The notes under the pieces are model-generated. The model made no database searches. It was not told where the DNA came from and worked only from the letters and a program-made list of their open reading frames with translations. A program made the translations under genes and the position numbers. Shown here piece after piece: positions 27,888-37,600 of a stretch of 64,000 bases of DNA. The DNA comes from Zavarzinella sp. (lineage in GTDB: Bacteria > Planctomycetota > Planctomycetia > Gemmatales > Gemmataceae). How positions within the stretch are numbered: the first letter of the stretch is position 1; each line of letters starts with the position of its first letter. Location of the stretch: contig JAWKTI010000001.1 in NCBI GenBank assembly GCA_041399155.1, forward strand, positions 620,001 to 684,000, given 5' to 3'.

Positions 27888-28435
27888 GTGATCAAGGTAG
27901 CACAGCGTACGCTGGTTTGTATTCCCCCCACGCCACTGGTGGGGATTGTTTTGCCCCCAGACGACTTTCCCGTGTGGTGCAAATTAGAATTTCTTAATAC
28001 AAGTGGGTCCACCAAGGATCGGATTGCACGTTTCATCCTGGGGAAAGCGTATCGCAAAGGGATTTTACGCACCGATTCGGTGGTTGTGGAAGCCAGTAGT
28101 GGCTCCACCAGCATTGCGATGTCGATGGTCTGTGCCCAACTGGGGCTGCGATTTCTGGCGCCTTCACTGCAGAACAACCAGAAAATTCAAGGATTTAGTA
28201 ATTCTTTGACAAATCTTACATTCGACATTGAAGATGATCAATTAGTTATCAAAGATTTAGTTCCTGCAATGAGCATGGCCCCAATTACGTATCGCCTTAT
28301 GGTGGAGAAGGGGAAATCACAATTGACAATCCGGAAAACAGTAATTCACCAGCGAAACTTTACATTCACTTCGTCAACACTCCCTCTGAACAGAAACTGG
28401 AAATATCCCACCAGTTAGCGAGTGCAAAGACTTAG
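27888..28435 (+). pseudogene. Truncated cysteine synthase/PLP-dependent enzyme remnant
   Basis: The first 90 or so codons clearly encode the N terminus of a PLP beta-family enzyme such as cysteine synthase: an opening PPTPLV, then CKLEFLNTSGSTKDRIA with the PLP-binding Lys in STKDR, and EASSGSTSIAMSMVCAQLG, the substrate loop. After FLAP (about 28165) the similarity stops and unrelated, A+T-richer sequence continues to a stop at 28416-28418. In another frame the last part (about 28290-28435) reads like coding sequence (HFVNTPSEQKLEISHQL) ending at 28433-28435. So this is a chimera of two damaged genes. It lacks about 200 residues of the enzyme and should be inactive. Confidence 0.75.
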
Positions 28436-28707
28436 CAGCCACCAGAGACAGGTGGAATGATTTGCAACTTTGTGCCAGGTGTTGCAGGCCAGAATTCTTT
28501 GGCATCAACCTGGATATTATTGACACATAGCAGCACCGATTTTGCGACAGCACCTTCGGAAATCAGCAATGAACCTAATTGTGGGTAGATTCTCACGGTT
28601 TCTTGCACAATATCCCCCACAGTGGGGTTACCTGCCACTTCAATCGTCAGTTCAGGTTGCCCCACCAGGCGTTCAGCAGGCCCAAATAATTCAACGGTAA
28701 TGTTCAT
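28432..28707 (-). CDS. MoaD/ThiS-family ubiquitin-like sulfur carrier
   Basis: A protein of about 91 residues, starting at either of two adjacent ATGs (28710 or 28707). MNITVELFGPAERLVG at the N terminus and LLCVNNIQVDAK fit the beta-grasp fold of MoaD, the sulfur-carrying small subunit of molybdopterin synthase. The C terminus reads PPVSGGC: the Gly-Gly that must be exposed for activation is followed by one extra Cys. Either the last residue is trimmed or the protein is a variant. Its stop codon overlaps the end of the opposing cysteine-synthase remnant by a few bases. Confidence 0.75.
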   Translation of the reverse strand: MNITVELFGPAERLVGQPELTIEVAGNPTVGDIVQETVRIYPQLGSLLISEGAVAKSVLLCVNNIQVDAKEFWPATPGTKLQIIPPVSGGC

Positions 28708-28807
28708 CATGAAAATTGGCCAGCGACGTTTGTTCACTCGCTCGTTCTGGTACTCGTTGCGATCATTTTAGAATCCGGACACTGTTGGTGACTTCTCAGT
28801 TTTTATT

Positions 28808-29140
28808 TGATTGGTTAAACGTAGCACGTGCGTCCCGCCCGTGGGAAAAACTCATGGGCGAGACGCCCATGTTACGCAGTGAAGTAGAGACTTGATTGGT
28901 TAGACGCAGCACGGGCGTCCCGCCCGTGGATAAAACTCATGGGCGAGACGCCCATGTTACGCATGCAGTAGAGACTTGTTTGGTTAGACGCAGCACGGGC
29001 GTCCCGCCCGTGGATAAAACTCATGGGCGAGACGCCCATGTTACGCATGCAGTAGAGACTTGTTTGGTTAGACGCAGCACGGGCGTCCCGCCCGTGGATA
29101 AAACTCATGGGCGAAGCGCCCATGTTACGCAGGGCGGTAT
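28808..29140. repeat. Four tandem 84-85-bp repeats, each with two perfect hairpins
   Basis: Four units begin near 28811, 28896, 28980 and 29064, spaced 85, 84 and 84 bases. Each holds two perfect hairpins back to back: CACGGGCGTCCCGCCCGTG and CATGGGCGAGACGCCCATG, each an 8-bp stem with a 3-base loop. The first unit has several changes. The last has a base change in its second hairpin. Both strands are open for about 90 codons, only because 84 is a multiple of 3. The array fills most of the 532-base gap between the moaD-like gene and the PQQ gene; I see no gene in it. Confidence 0.9.
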
Positions 29141-29239
29141 ATTCCAACAGATCAGGTAGATGGCACATGTTACCAAAAATCTAATTGCAAAGTGGCGTGC
29201 GGCGTGACATAGTGATGAAAAATTGATGAGGAGACTTGC

Positions 29240-30466
29240 ATGAACCGCCTCTGCTACGCGTTGATCGTCGGAACGTTGTGCACCACTTGTGCGATGGCAG
29301 GTCCCTGGCCTGCCTGGCGTGGGCCCGGTGGGCAGGGGCATACAACGGAAACCGACCTGCCATTGGAGTGGGGGCCAAACAAGAATATTCGCTGGAAAAT
29401 GCCACTGAAAGAGTTTGGTAATTCCACGCCGATTATCTGGGAAAACAGTATTTTTTTGACTGAAGCCAACCGTGGTGGCAGTAAGCGTGGCCTGATCTGC
29501 ATCGATCGCACCACTGGCAGGGAACGCTGGCGGCGGGATATTGAATTTGCGGAAACAGAAAAAGCCTGGAACCCAACGTTCTATGCCTCTGCTTCGGCAG
29601 TGACCGATGGCCGCCACGTGGTGGTCAGTTATGGTTCAGCGGGGATGTACTGTTACGATTTCAGCGGCAAGGAGTTATGGAAACGGACCGACCTGGGGTT
29701 GTGGACGCACCAGTTTGGCAATTCCGCCTCTCCCATTATCTATGGCGACACCGCAATTTTGTGGCTGGGGCCGGATAGCAAAATCAACAAGTTGCTGGCG
29801 GTGAAACTGGCCACTGGCGAAACAGTCTGGGAAACCGGCGAACAATCCGGTTCCTGGAGCACCCCGGTGGTGGCGAAAGTGGATGGAAAGGATCAGTTAT
29901 TGCTGGGGATGTCGCGGTTTTTCAAAGGATACGATCCGAAAACCGGTAAAGAACTCTGGCGGTGCGATGGCCTGAATGAACTCTGTTATACCTCCGCACT
30001 GTTTTCTGAAAAACATGGCATCGCCGTTGCGATGTCTGGCTACAACAAAGACGCACTGGCGGTGAAACTGGGTGGCACAGGCGATATTACCGCGAATCGG
30101 CTGTGGCACCACCCACGCAACACACAGCGGGTGGGATCGGGAGCCATCGTTGGCGACTATGTTTACATGCTGGAAGAAAGCGGCGTCCCCCACTGTTACG
30201 AATTGAAAACTGGCAAAGAGGTCTGGCAGGTAGATCAGCGACCAGCAGGAAAAACCTGGAGTTCGATAGTTGTCTCGGGTGATCGATTGTACGTGGTCTG
30301 TCAGGATGCTTCTACGGTAGTCTTCAAAGCAGCCCCCAAGTTTGAACTGCTGGCCCACAACAAGATGGGAAAAGGCGAACGGAGCAATTCCTCGCTGGCA
30401 GTCAGTGATGGGGAGATTTTTCTTCGCACCAGCCAGTTTCTGTGGTGCATTTCGCAGAAAAAATGA
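29240..30466 (+). CDS. Secreted PQQ-like beta-propeller protein
   Basis: A 408-residue protein with a signal peptide (MNRLCYALIVGTLCTTCAMA) and the family start PWPAWRGPGGQG. Blade-end motifs recur: TGRERWRRD, SGKELWKR, TGETVWETG, TGKELWRCDG, TGKEVWQVD. It is related in design to the protein at 1210-2514. A GAGGAG Shine-Dalgarno is 8 bases upstream of the ATG. It stands next to, but on the opposite strand from, the dehydrogenase/sulfatase block, so a shared role in degrading sulfated polysaccharides is only a guess. Confidence 0.85.
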   Translation: MNRLCYALIVGTLCTTCAMAGPWPAWRGPGGQGHTTETDLPLEWGPNKNIRWKMPLKEFGNSTPIIWENSIFLTEANRGGSKRGLICIDRTTGRERWRRDIEFAETEKAWNPTFYASASAVTDGRHVVVSYGSAGMYCYDFSGKELWKRTDLGLWTHQFGNSASPIIYGDTAILWLGPDSKINKLLAVKLATGETVWETGEQSGSWSTPVVAKVDGKDQLLLGMSRFFKGYDPKTGKELWRCDGLNELCYTSALFSEKHGIAVAMSGYNKDALAVKLGGTGDITANRLWHHPRNTQRVGSGAIVGDYVYMLEESGVPHCYELKTGKEVWQVDQRPAGKTWSSIVVSGDRLYVVCQDASTVVFKAAPKFELLAHNKMGKGERSNSSLAVSDGEIFLRTSQFLWCISQKK

Positions 30467-30504
30467 GTGAAACCGACCCGAATCGCCATTGAAATAAGAA
30501 AGCC

Positions 30505-31533
30505 TTAATCCCCCACGGTGATCATGGCTTTAATAACCTGGGCGTCGGGTTTCATTAAGTCCGGGAAGCGGTTGGGGACATCCTCAAAAATCACTTCATG
30601 GCTGATCCAGGGCTGGGTATCAATTCTGCCCGCTTCAATCAGTTGAATGATTCTGGGAAAATCACCCGGCAGTGCGTTGCGGGTGCCCATCAGGGTCATT
30701 TCCCGTCGGTGAAACAATGGGTCGGGCAAGGCCACGTCGGTGGAGACAATTCCGACGTAAATCATTCTGCCACCGAAACTTACGTATTGGAATGATGTAG
30801 CCATCGCCCCCGCGTTACCAGTGGCATCAAAGACGCACGAAAACAGCTCCCCACCAGTAATCGATTCCAGCTCTTTCAGCGTCGTGGGCAGATCCCGCAG
30901 TTCTACCACGTGGTCGGCCTTCATCACTGTGCGGCAAAATTCCAGCCGGGCCGGGTTCATATCCAGCACGGTAATTTCTGCCCCAGCCACGCGGGCAAAT
31001 TCCAATACGGACAGGCCAATTGGGCCCGCACCGACAATCAGGATTTGCTGTTTTGGCTGCAATTCCCCACGATCAACGGCGTGGCAGCCAATCGCCAATG
31101 TTTCCACCAGTGCCAGTTGGGCCAGGCTGAGCTTGCTGGATGGGTGCAGCTTTCGTGCGGGAACAATCACAAATGGTCGCATCCCGCCATCGGTATGCAC
31201 GCCAAGCACCTGCAGGTTCTTGCAGCAATTGGGTTTACCGGTGCGGCACTGCATACAATGCCCGCAGTTGATATAGGGCTCAACGGAACAACGATCCCCC
31301 ACCTGAATGTGGGAGACGCCATCGCCCAGTTGCATTACTTCCACACCGAGTTCATGCCCCATAATTCGCGGGTAGGTCATGAATGGCATCTTGCCCAGAT
31401 ACCCACTGACATCGGTGCCACAAATGCCCACGCGGTGCACGCGGACCAGGGCATCACCAGGCCCCGGGTGGACAGGCTGCGTCGTCTGCTGAATTCGAAA
31501 CTTTTTCGGTTCTTCCAAAACTAACGTTTTCAT
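30505..31533 (-). CDS. Zinc-dependent alcohol/sugar dehydrogenase (MDR family)
   Basis: A 342-residue medium-chain dehydrogenase. The catalytic zinc site has Cys38 (GICGTD), His60 and Glu61 (GHELGVEV). The structural zinc loop has Cys90, Cys93, Cys96 and Cys104 (CGHCMQCRTGKPNCC). The NAD(P)-binding loop is VGAGPIGLS near 170. The layout is closest to sorbitol, threonine or galactitol dehydrogenases, so a sugar or polyol substrate is likely. The start is set at the ATG at 31533 (MKTLVLEEP); upstream codons in the frame lack homology. It heads a minus-strand block with the sulfatase genes and may handle a released sugar. Confidence 0.88.
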   Translation of the reverse strand: MKTLVLEEPKKFRIQQTTQPVHPGPGDALVRVHRVGICGTDVSGYLGKMPFMTYPRIMGHELGVEVMQLGDGVSHIQVGDRCSVEPYINCGHCMQCRTGKPNCCKNLQVLGVHTDGGMRPFVIVPARKLHPSSKLSLAQLALVETLAIGCHAVDRGELQPKQQILIVGAGPIGLSVLEFARVAGAEITVLDMNPARLEFCRTVMKADHVVELRDLPTTLKELESITGGELFSCVFDATGNAGAMATSFQYVSFGGRMIYVGIVSTDVALPDPLFHRREMTLMGTRNALPGDFPRIIQLIEAGRIDTQPWISHEVIFEDVPNRFPDLMKPDAQVIKAMITVGD

Positions 31534-31647
31534 GGTTGACTCGGGAGAGAGAGTTATCCAGTTGACTATATGATTTTTGTAGGAAAGCAATGCGGACAAG
31601 ATGTTGGTGGTTCCAGGGTAACGTTGCCACGATGCCCCCTCCGGTCG

Positions 31648-33051
31648 CTATTCGTCACCTTTTGCCCGGCCAGATTTGAGCTTCGGTGCCATATCCTTTA
31701 ATGTGGGCACCATCGACCGCAGACGTATCAACTCGGCGGCGTATTCCTTGTTCTTAATCTGGTTCGTCCACTCGTGGGGGTCTTTCGAGTGGTCGTACAA
31801 TTCTTCCTCATCATCGCGGTAGCGGATATAACGGAACTTCTCTGTACGGATGGAAACGTACCGATCGCCCCACGAGGTGATGGCTGTACTTTCCCACGGA
31901 GCTTCAGGGTTCTTGAGCAGTGGCACCAGTGACCGCCCTTCGACGTACGTAGGGGCCTTCAGGTTACACAACTCTGCAAGGGTGGGATAGACGTCCTGCA
32001 GAGACACGAAACGCTGACACACAGTTTTGGATGATGTAGTGCCTGGCACACGGAACATCAGGTTACAATGGGTTGCCTCTTCCCAAAGGGTGTTTTTCTG
32101 CCAGTGATGCTTCTCGCCAAGATGGAAGCCGTGATCGCTCATGAAGATCACAATTGTATTGTCCCGATAGTCGCTTTTGTCGAGAGCATCCAGAACGCGA
32201 CCCATCTGGGCATCCACATAGGCAGTGGCGGCGAGGTACGCCTGCACGCCCTGCTTGTGAACGCCGTTCGCGATCACTTGATCCACGAACTTACCTTTCG
32301 AACTCGTGACGTCCCGGCCAATTGCCGGAAGGTCGTCGAGATCGTTTTTGAGGATCGGTGGGAGCTTCACATCCTCCAAAGGGAACATGTCGAAGTATTT
32401 TTGCGGCACATACCACGGCATATGCGGGTGGAACAGTCCACATGCGACGAGGAACGGTTTGTCGTGCTTCTTCTGCAACTGGGCGATGGTGGCATCCGCC
32501 ATTTTGGTGTCGTTCATCTGCTCTTCCGTCAAGTGCGTCGGCCCCCAGTCCTGTTCTCCGCGTGTGAAGGGCAGCAAGGGTGCCTTGGGCGGTGCGGGAT
32601 CGCGCTTGTGGGGGAGATCGTCGTCCCACACATTGCCGAGTCTCCAGCCGTGGCCGATTTTCCCATACGATGCCGTGAAATAGCCGGCGTTCTTAAACAA
32701 TCCCGGAAGCGATGTGGCCTTGTTCAGCGCGGCACTTCCTGAAGAGTTGAGGCCGTTCATGTATAACCCGGACTGCCACGGCCGAACACCAGACAGGAAC
32801 GCCGTGCGTGAAGGGCAGCAAACCGGGCTGGCAGTGTATGCCTTCCAAAAGGTAATCCCGCTATCGGCCAGCTTCTTGATGTTCGGCGCGACTACCTTGC
32901 CCGCATAGCGGTCGGGGTCGCCGAGCAGCCACGTGTTTAAGTCGTCGGCAATCAACAGCAGCACGTTCGGTGGCTTCTCGGCCGCGGCTGCTTCCGAACA
33001 AATGAAGAGTACGACCAATGGCAGTGCCCAAATGCTAGCGGATATTTTCAT
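31648..33051 (-). CDS. Secreted sulfatase, iduronate-2-sulfatase-like
   Basis: A 467-residue formylglycine sulfatase with a signal peptide (MKISASIWALPLVVLFICSEAAA). The modification site is CCPSR (78-82), in which the first Cys becomes formylglycine. Metal-binding Asp36-Asp37 (IADD) and the distal SDHGFHLGEKHHW motif are present; this last motif and the start NVLLLIADDLNTW resemble iduronate-2-sulfatase-type enzymes. It removes sulfate esters from a sulfated polysaccharide in the periplasm. Start ATG 33051 is chosen because the upstream extension lacks a signal sequence. It is 71 bases downstream of another sulfatase gene. Confidence 0.9.
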   Translation of the reverse strand: MKISASIWALPLVVLFICSEAAAAEKPPNVLLLIADDLNTWLLGDPDRYAGKVVAPNIKKLADSGITFWKAYTASPVCCPSRTAFLSGVRPWQSGLYMNGLNSSGSAALNKATSLPGLFKNAGYFTASYGKIGHGWRLGNVWDDDLPHKRDPAPPKAPLLPFTRGEQDWGPTHLTEEQMNDTKMADATIAQLQKKHDKPFLVACGLFHPHMPWYVPQKYFDMFPLEDVKLPPILKNDLDDLPAIGRDVTSSKGKFVDQVIANGVHKQGVQAYLAATAYVDAQMGRVLDALDKSDYRDNTIVIFMSDHGFHLGEKHHWQKNTLWEEATHCNLMFRVPGTTSSKTVCQRFVSLQDVYPTLAELCNLKAPTYVEGRSLVPLLKNPEAPWESTAITSWGDRYVSIRTEKFRYIRYRDDEEELYDHSKDPHEWTNQIKNKEYAAELIRLRSMVPTLKDMAPKLKSGRAKGDE

Positions 33052-33122
33052 GATTTTTCCCAATTGGTTATTCCTTCGATTTTCACCATGGCAACGAAGT
33101 TCCCCCAATCCAAGTTGTGCCA

Positions 33123-34544
33123 CTATTCCTTCACTCGGAATCCAGGCTTGAGTTTTTTGAACGTCTCAAAATGCTTCTTGTACGCTTCCATTTCGACCCA
33201 CCTTTCGCTGCGCTGGGGCTGGATTACCCGTCCTTCTGGGTAATCTTTGCCAGCCGCACTGGCTTCCACCGAAAGGGTTAACTTCTGTGCTTCCACCTTC
33301 ATCGTTTGGTATCGCCCGGGGTGCGTGGTGGCTAAGTCTCGGGTTTCGCCAGGATCATTCTTAATGTCGAATAGTTCCCATGGCCGGTTCTTCCCTCGTC
33401 CGATGCTGACCAGTTTGAAATCCCCATCGATCAGGGCGGTCCCTTTCGCGGTGAACGGGATGGCGTGCGTCCTCTTCGGGATTTTACCGTCAAAGAGTGG
33501 CAGGATACTCTCACCATCATGGACCTCAAGCATCGAGTCTTTGGGCAGGCCGAGCAGATCAACGACTGTGGGGAAAATGTCCATCGTGGAGGCGGCGAAA
33601 TCTGTGACAACTGGCTCGATTCGGCCAGGCCACTCGACAATGCCAGGAACCCGAATCCCGCCTTCGTAAAGGCTGCCTTTGTGACCCCGCAGTTTGCCCA
33701 CCGAATCGGGGTCTTCCGGCAGTCCGCCATTGTCGCTGCAATACCAGATCAGCGTATCTTTCTCAACGCCCATGTCCCGCAGGCCCTTCCGCAACGTCCC
33801 GATGCTGCGGTCGAGGGCCACAATCTCTCCAAGGTGGTTGGCGAGCCTCCCTTTCGTTCCCTGGGGCAACCCACGGGTGTCGTCAGCGGCGGCGGACCAG
33901 GGGAAGTGAGGCGACCCGTACCAGATTACCGCGAGGAACGGCTTCTCGGTTTGCTTCTTCATGAAATCGAGGGCTTCGTTCACAATCACCGTGGAAGAGT
34001 CCCCCTTGAGGGCGACAAATTTTCCATTTCGCCCCATCAACGGATCCATATCGAAATAGTTGGTGGTAGAGAGCCACTCATCGAAACCGTAGTGCCCTGG
34101 GTGGTTCGGGTCGTCGCCCAGAACAGGCATTCCGTTGCCTTCGACGCCATTCAGGTGCCACTTGCCAAAGTGAGCGGTGACATAGCCTGCTTTCTTGAGT
34201 GCCTGTGGCAGGGTTTTCTCCTGCAGGCACAGTCGATTGCCAATCGCAGGTACTCCAGTTCGCTGGGGAGTTCGTCCCGTCAGGACGGATGCCCGCGTGG
34301 GGGAACAGGTCGACGCGGCAGCATAGAAGCGATTGAAGCGGATCCCCGCCGCCGCCATCGCATCGAGATTCGGCGTCTTCAAATGGGGATGGCCGTTGTA
34401 CCCGACTTGGTTCCACCCTTGATCATCGGCCATCACGAGGACGATGTTGGGCTTCGGTTTTTCGGCGGCGTAAAGTACAACCGGACCTACCTGATAGAGC
34501 AGTAATCCAACGTGGGATATCCAGCGAAAGAGTGTTACGGCCAT
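33123..34544 (-). CDS. Secreted sulfatase (arylsulfatase-like)
   Basis: A 473-residue sulfatase with an N-terminal signal or anchor (about 7-27), Asp40-Asp41 (MADD), and the formylglycine site CSPTR (80-84) followed by ASVLTGR. The distal metal site YCSDNGGLPE and a long C-terminal region rich in Lys and Glu complete the enzyme. It lies in line with the next sulfatase gene, with which it is probably co-transcribed. The exact sulfated substrate cannot be inferred. Its upstream 70 bases carry a remnant of another sulfatase 3-prime end. Confidence 0.9.
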   Translation of the reverse strand: MAVTLFRWISHVGLLLYQVGPVVLYAAEKPKPNIVLVMADDQGWNQVGYNGHPHLKTPNLDAMAAAGIRFNRFYAAASTCSPTRASVLTGRTPQRTGVPAIGNRLCLQEKTLPQALKKAGYVTAHFGKWHLNGVEGNGMPVLGDDPNHPGHYGFDEWLSTTNYFDMDPLMGRNGKFVALKGDSSTVIVNEALDFMKKQTEKPFLAVIWYGSPHFPWSAAADDTRGLPQGTKGRLANHLGEIVALDRSIGTLRKGLRDMGVEKDTLIWYCSDNGGLPEDPDSVGKLRGHKGSLYEGGIRVPGIVEWPGRIEPVVTDFAASTMDIFPTVVDLLGLPKDSMLEVHDGESILPLFDGKIPKRTHAIPFTAKGTALIDGDFKLVSIGRGKNRPWELFDIKNDPGETRDLATTHPGRYQTMKVEAQKLTLSVEASAAGKDYPEGRVIQPQRSERWVEMEAYKKHFETFKKLKPGFRVKE

Positions 34545-34572
34545 TTCCGTACTCCAAAACAGGTTTTCAGTA

Positions 34573-34612
34573 TCACGTACCTACGTCCTTTACATTCATG
34601 GTAATCAAAAAC
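34573..34612 (-). pseudogene. Relic of a sulfatase 3-prime end, downstream side of the NLR-like gene
   Basis: Read on the minus strand, the last codons before a stop at 34573-34575 give TMNVKDVGT, close to the C terminus TVDVNDVGK of the sulfatase at 39862-41814. The bases that follow (34549-34572) match the text at 38034-38060 beside the second relic. It is therefore the tip of a lost or displaced sulfatase gene, left between the NLR-like gene and the next sulfatase. Confidence 0.55.
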
Positions 34613-34637
34613 CTGCTTTTATTGCATATTGAGATTC

Positions 34638-37600
34638 TCAGGGAAAAATTATCTTGGTGTTCGGCAGCGAAGTTTTGAGCGTAGCCCAGCTTTCCCTGGG
34701 CAGCGAATTGCAATATCTGAGATCCAGGGTTCTGAGCGAAGTCAATTTCTCGATGCCGTTCAAGTTTTTCAGCGCCTTGCAACTGCCGAGGTCAAGGGTT
34801 GTGAGCGAAGTCAGGCCCTGGAGGACGTCCACGTTTTGCAGCGACGAGCAATTGTTGAGATCCAGGGTTCTGAGCGAGGTCAATTTCTCGATGCCGTTCA
34901 AGTTTTGCAACGAATCGCAATCGTTGAGATGCAGGGTTTGGAGCGAAGTAAGTCCTTTGAGGCCGTTCAAGTTTTGCAACGAATCGCAATCGCTGAGATA
35001 CAGGGTTTGGAGTGCAGTCAATTTCTCGATGCCGTTCAAGTTTTGCAACGAATCGCAACTGCTGAGATACAGGGTTTGGAGTGCAGTCAATTTCTCGATG
35101 CCGTTCAAGTTTTGCAACGAATCGCAATAGTAGAGATACAGGGTTTGGAGCGAAGTCAATTTCTCGAGACCGTTCACGTTTTGCAACGACGTGTAACCAC
35201 CGAGAGAAATGGTTTGGAGTGCAGTCAATTTCTCGATGCCGTTCAAGTTTTGCAACGAATCGCAACTGCTGAGATACAGGGTTTGGAGCGAAGTCAATTT
35301 CTCGAGACCGTCCACGTTTTGCAGCGACGAGCAATTGTTGAGATCCAGGGTTTGGAGTGCAGTCAATTTCTCGAGACCGTTCACGTTTTGCAGTGAATCG
35401 CAACCACTGAGATCCAGGGTTTGGAGTGCAGTCAATTTCTCGAGACCGTTCACGTTTTGCAGTGAATCGCAACCACTGAGATCCAGGATTTGGAGTGAGG
35501 TAAGTCCATTGAGGCCGTCCACGTTTTGCAGTGACCTGCAATCACTGAGATCAAGATTTCTTAATGACTTCAGACCATTGAGGCCGTTCACGTTTTCCAG
35601 CGAAAGGCACTGCTTGAGATCTAGTGTTTGGAGCAAGGTCAGACCCCTAAAGCCTTCCACGTTTTGCAACTTACTGCAACCTCTGAGCTCAAGTTGTGTG
35701 AGCGAAGTGAATTTTTCGAGGCCGTCCACGTTTTGCAGCGACCTGCAATCACTGAGATCCAAGGTTCTGAGCGAGGTCAGTTCTTTGAGGCCGTCCACGT
35801 TTTGCAGCGACCTGCAATCACTGAGATCAAGGGTTCTGAGTGAGGTCAGTTCTTTGAGGCCGTCCACGTTTCGCAACGATTCGCAATCTCTGAGATCCAG
35901 GGTTTGGAGTGAGGTAAGTCCATTGAGGCCGTCCACGTTTTGCAGCGAAGCGCAACCACTGAGATCAAGGGTTGTGAGCGAAGTCAGTCCATTGAGGCCG
36001 TCCACGTTTTGCAGCGAAGCGCAACCACTGAGATCAAGGGTTTGGAGTGAGGTAAGTCCTTTGAGATCGTCCACGTTTTGTAACGACATAAAGAATGGAG
36101 GGCCATTGAGAAACTGATCGCGATCGCGCCTGCTGAGATCAAGGGTTTGGAGTGAGGTAAGTCCTTTGAGGCCGTGCACATTTTGCAACGCCTTGCAACC
36201 GCTGAGATCAAGGTTGCGTGGTTTCAGTCTGCGGAAGGCAGCTTTGAGGTGATCCAGTTTTTTGATGCTTCTGCCTTCTTCTGTACCGACGGTAATTGTC
36301 GATGTCGATTCATTCCAGGTGAAACCCGCATTTGCGAGATGTTCGATCGCCCGCTGCTTCTGCACCCAGGGAAAGATGAAAACAAGCCCGATCACAAGGA
36401 CTGTAGTGGTGGGAGCGAGCCAAGGTCGCACAATACGCCAGAAAGTTCGATGCATGCCGTCGAGCACCCGCTCGATCAGCGTGGCCAGAAAGTCGTGCGA
36501 GATCTGGAAGACTCGTCGTCCATGGTCGGCGGCATCTGCACTGACACAGCGTACGAGACCCGCATGGCCGAATTGTTCGAGTTGCACATCCAAAGCAGTC
36601 GTTTCGAGACCTGTTTCCTGGGCAATGTCCGAGACGGAACGAGGTCGGGCCGTGTGAAAATCCGTTAGCAAGGCACGCAGAACACGACCGCGTTCTTCTT
36701 TAATTTCATCGCCCAAACAGTCACGCACATAACCTCGGAGAAGGTCGTCGGTTCGTCGCCAGAGCAGCGGGTGATTCGACATTCGTTGGAGGATGAGGCC
36801 CAGAAAGTTGGCGACGATCGGTCGCATTACAACACGACTACCTTCCTGCCGTGCAGCTTCATGAAGAACATGCTTCATGCGTTCTTCTGGCACATTCAGG
36901 CCAGGACACGATCGCAGAAATTTTGCGGCTGTTGCAAAATCGAGTGGTTCGATCGTCATCCAGTTCTTCCCCTCTTCCCGGACGGGCAATTGCAGCGGGG
37001 CCAAAAGGCGATGATGGTCATCGCGATAAGAAAGAAGAATAGTAGTTCGCCCGGGGGGATTAGTTAGAAAATCTTTGAGAAAATCACGAATGGGAGTGAG
37101 TGTCGACTCGTCGATGATGATGGTTGTCTCAGTCGAATTCAATGGTTGATTTTCCCCCCGTGCAGCGCTACCGCGGAGCAGAAAGTACTCTTCAAATTGA
37201 TCGAAAGCGATCAAAAGCCGGCAATCGGCAGCGAGTTGGCGTTCCGCACGACGCAGAGCAGCCATCGGCGTCAGATCTGCATAGTCGTCGGGTTTTTTCT
37301 TCCAGAGCACAAGCAGTGCTTCTTTCAGCGAGGCTAAAGGATCGTTGTAGCTGCGAATCGTGAGGAGAATTGTCTTTTGTTCGAGGCCCTCCGCTGCGAG
37401 TTGTGGCTTGAGATAAGCGCCCAGCAGTGAAGACTTGCCTGCACCGGACAAACCTGTGAGATAGAGCAACGGGGCCTTTGGTGAAGCAGCCCACTGTAGA
37501 AACGGTTCGTAGCCGTTGGCAAAAAACTTGTACGGATCATCCTCACGTGGAGCCGTCGTAAAATAGCCGGTTTTACCGAGCCCCGTCGGACGCAGACTAC

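Noticed and set aside
28872..29168. Open frames of about 90 codons on both strands
   Set aside because: They run through the 84-bp tandem repeat; the frame is open only because the period is a multiple of 3, and they encode repeats of the hairpin itself.
33465..34505. 346-codon frame antisense to a sulfatase
   Set aside because: The minus strand has a signal peptide and a complete sulfatase active site.
34629..36117. Long plus-strand frames antisense to the LRR domain
   Set aside because: They follow from the 69-bp period of the LRR DNA and give repetitive Arg/Ser-rich products with no homology.
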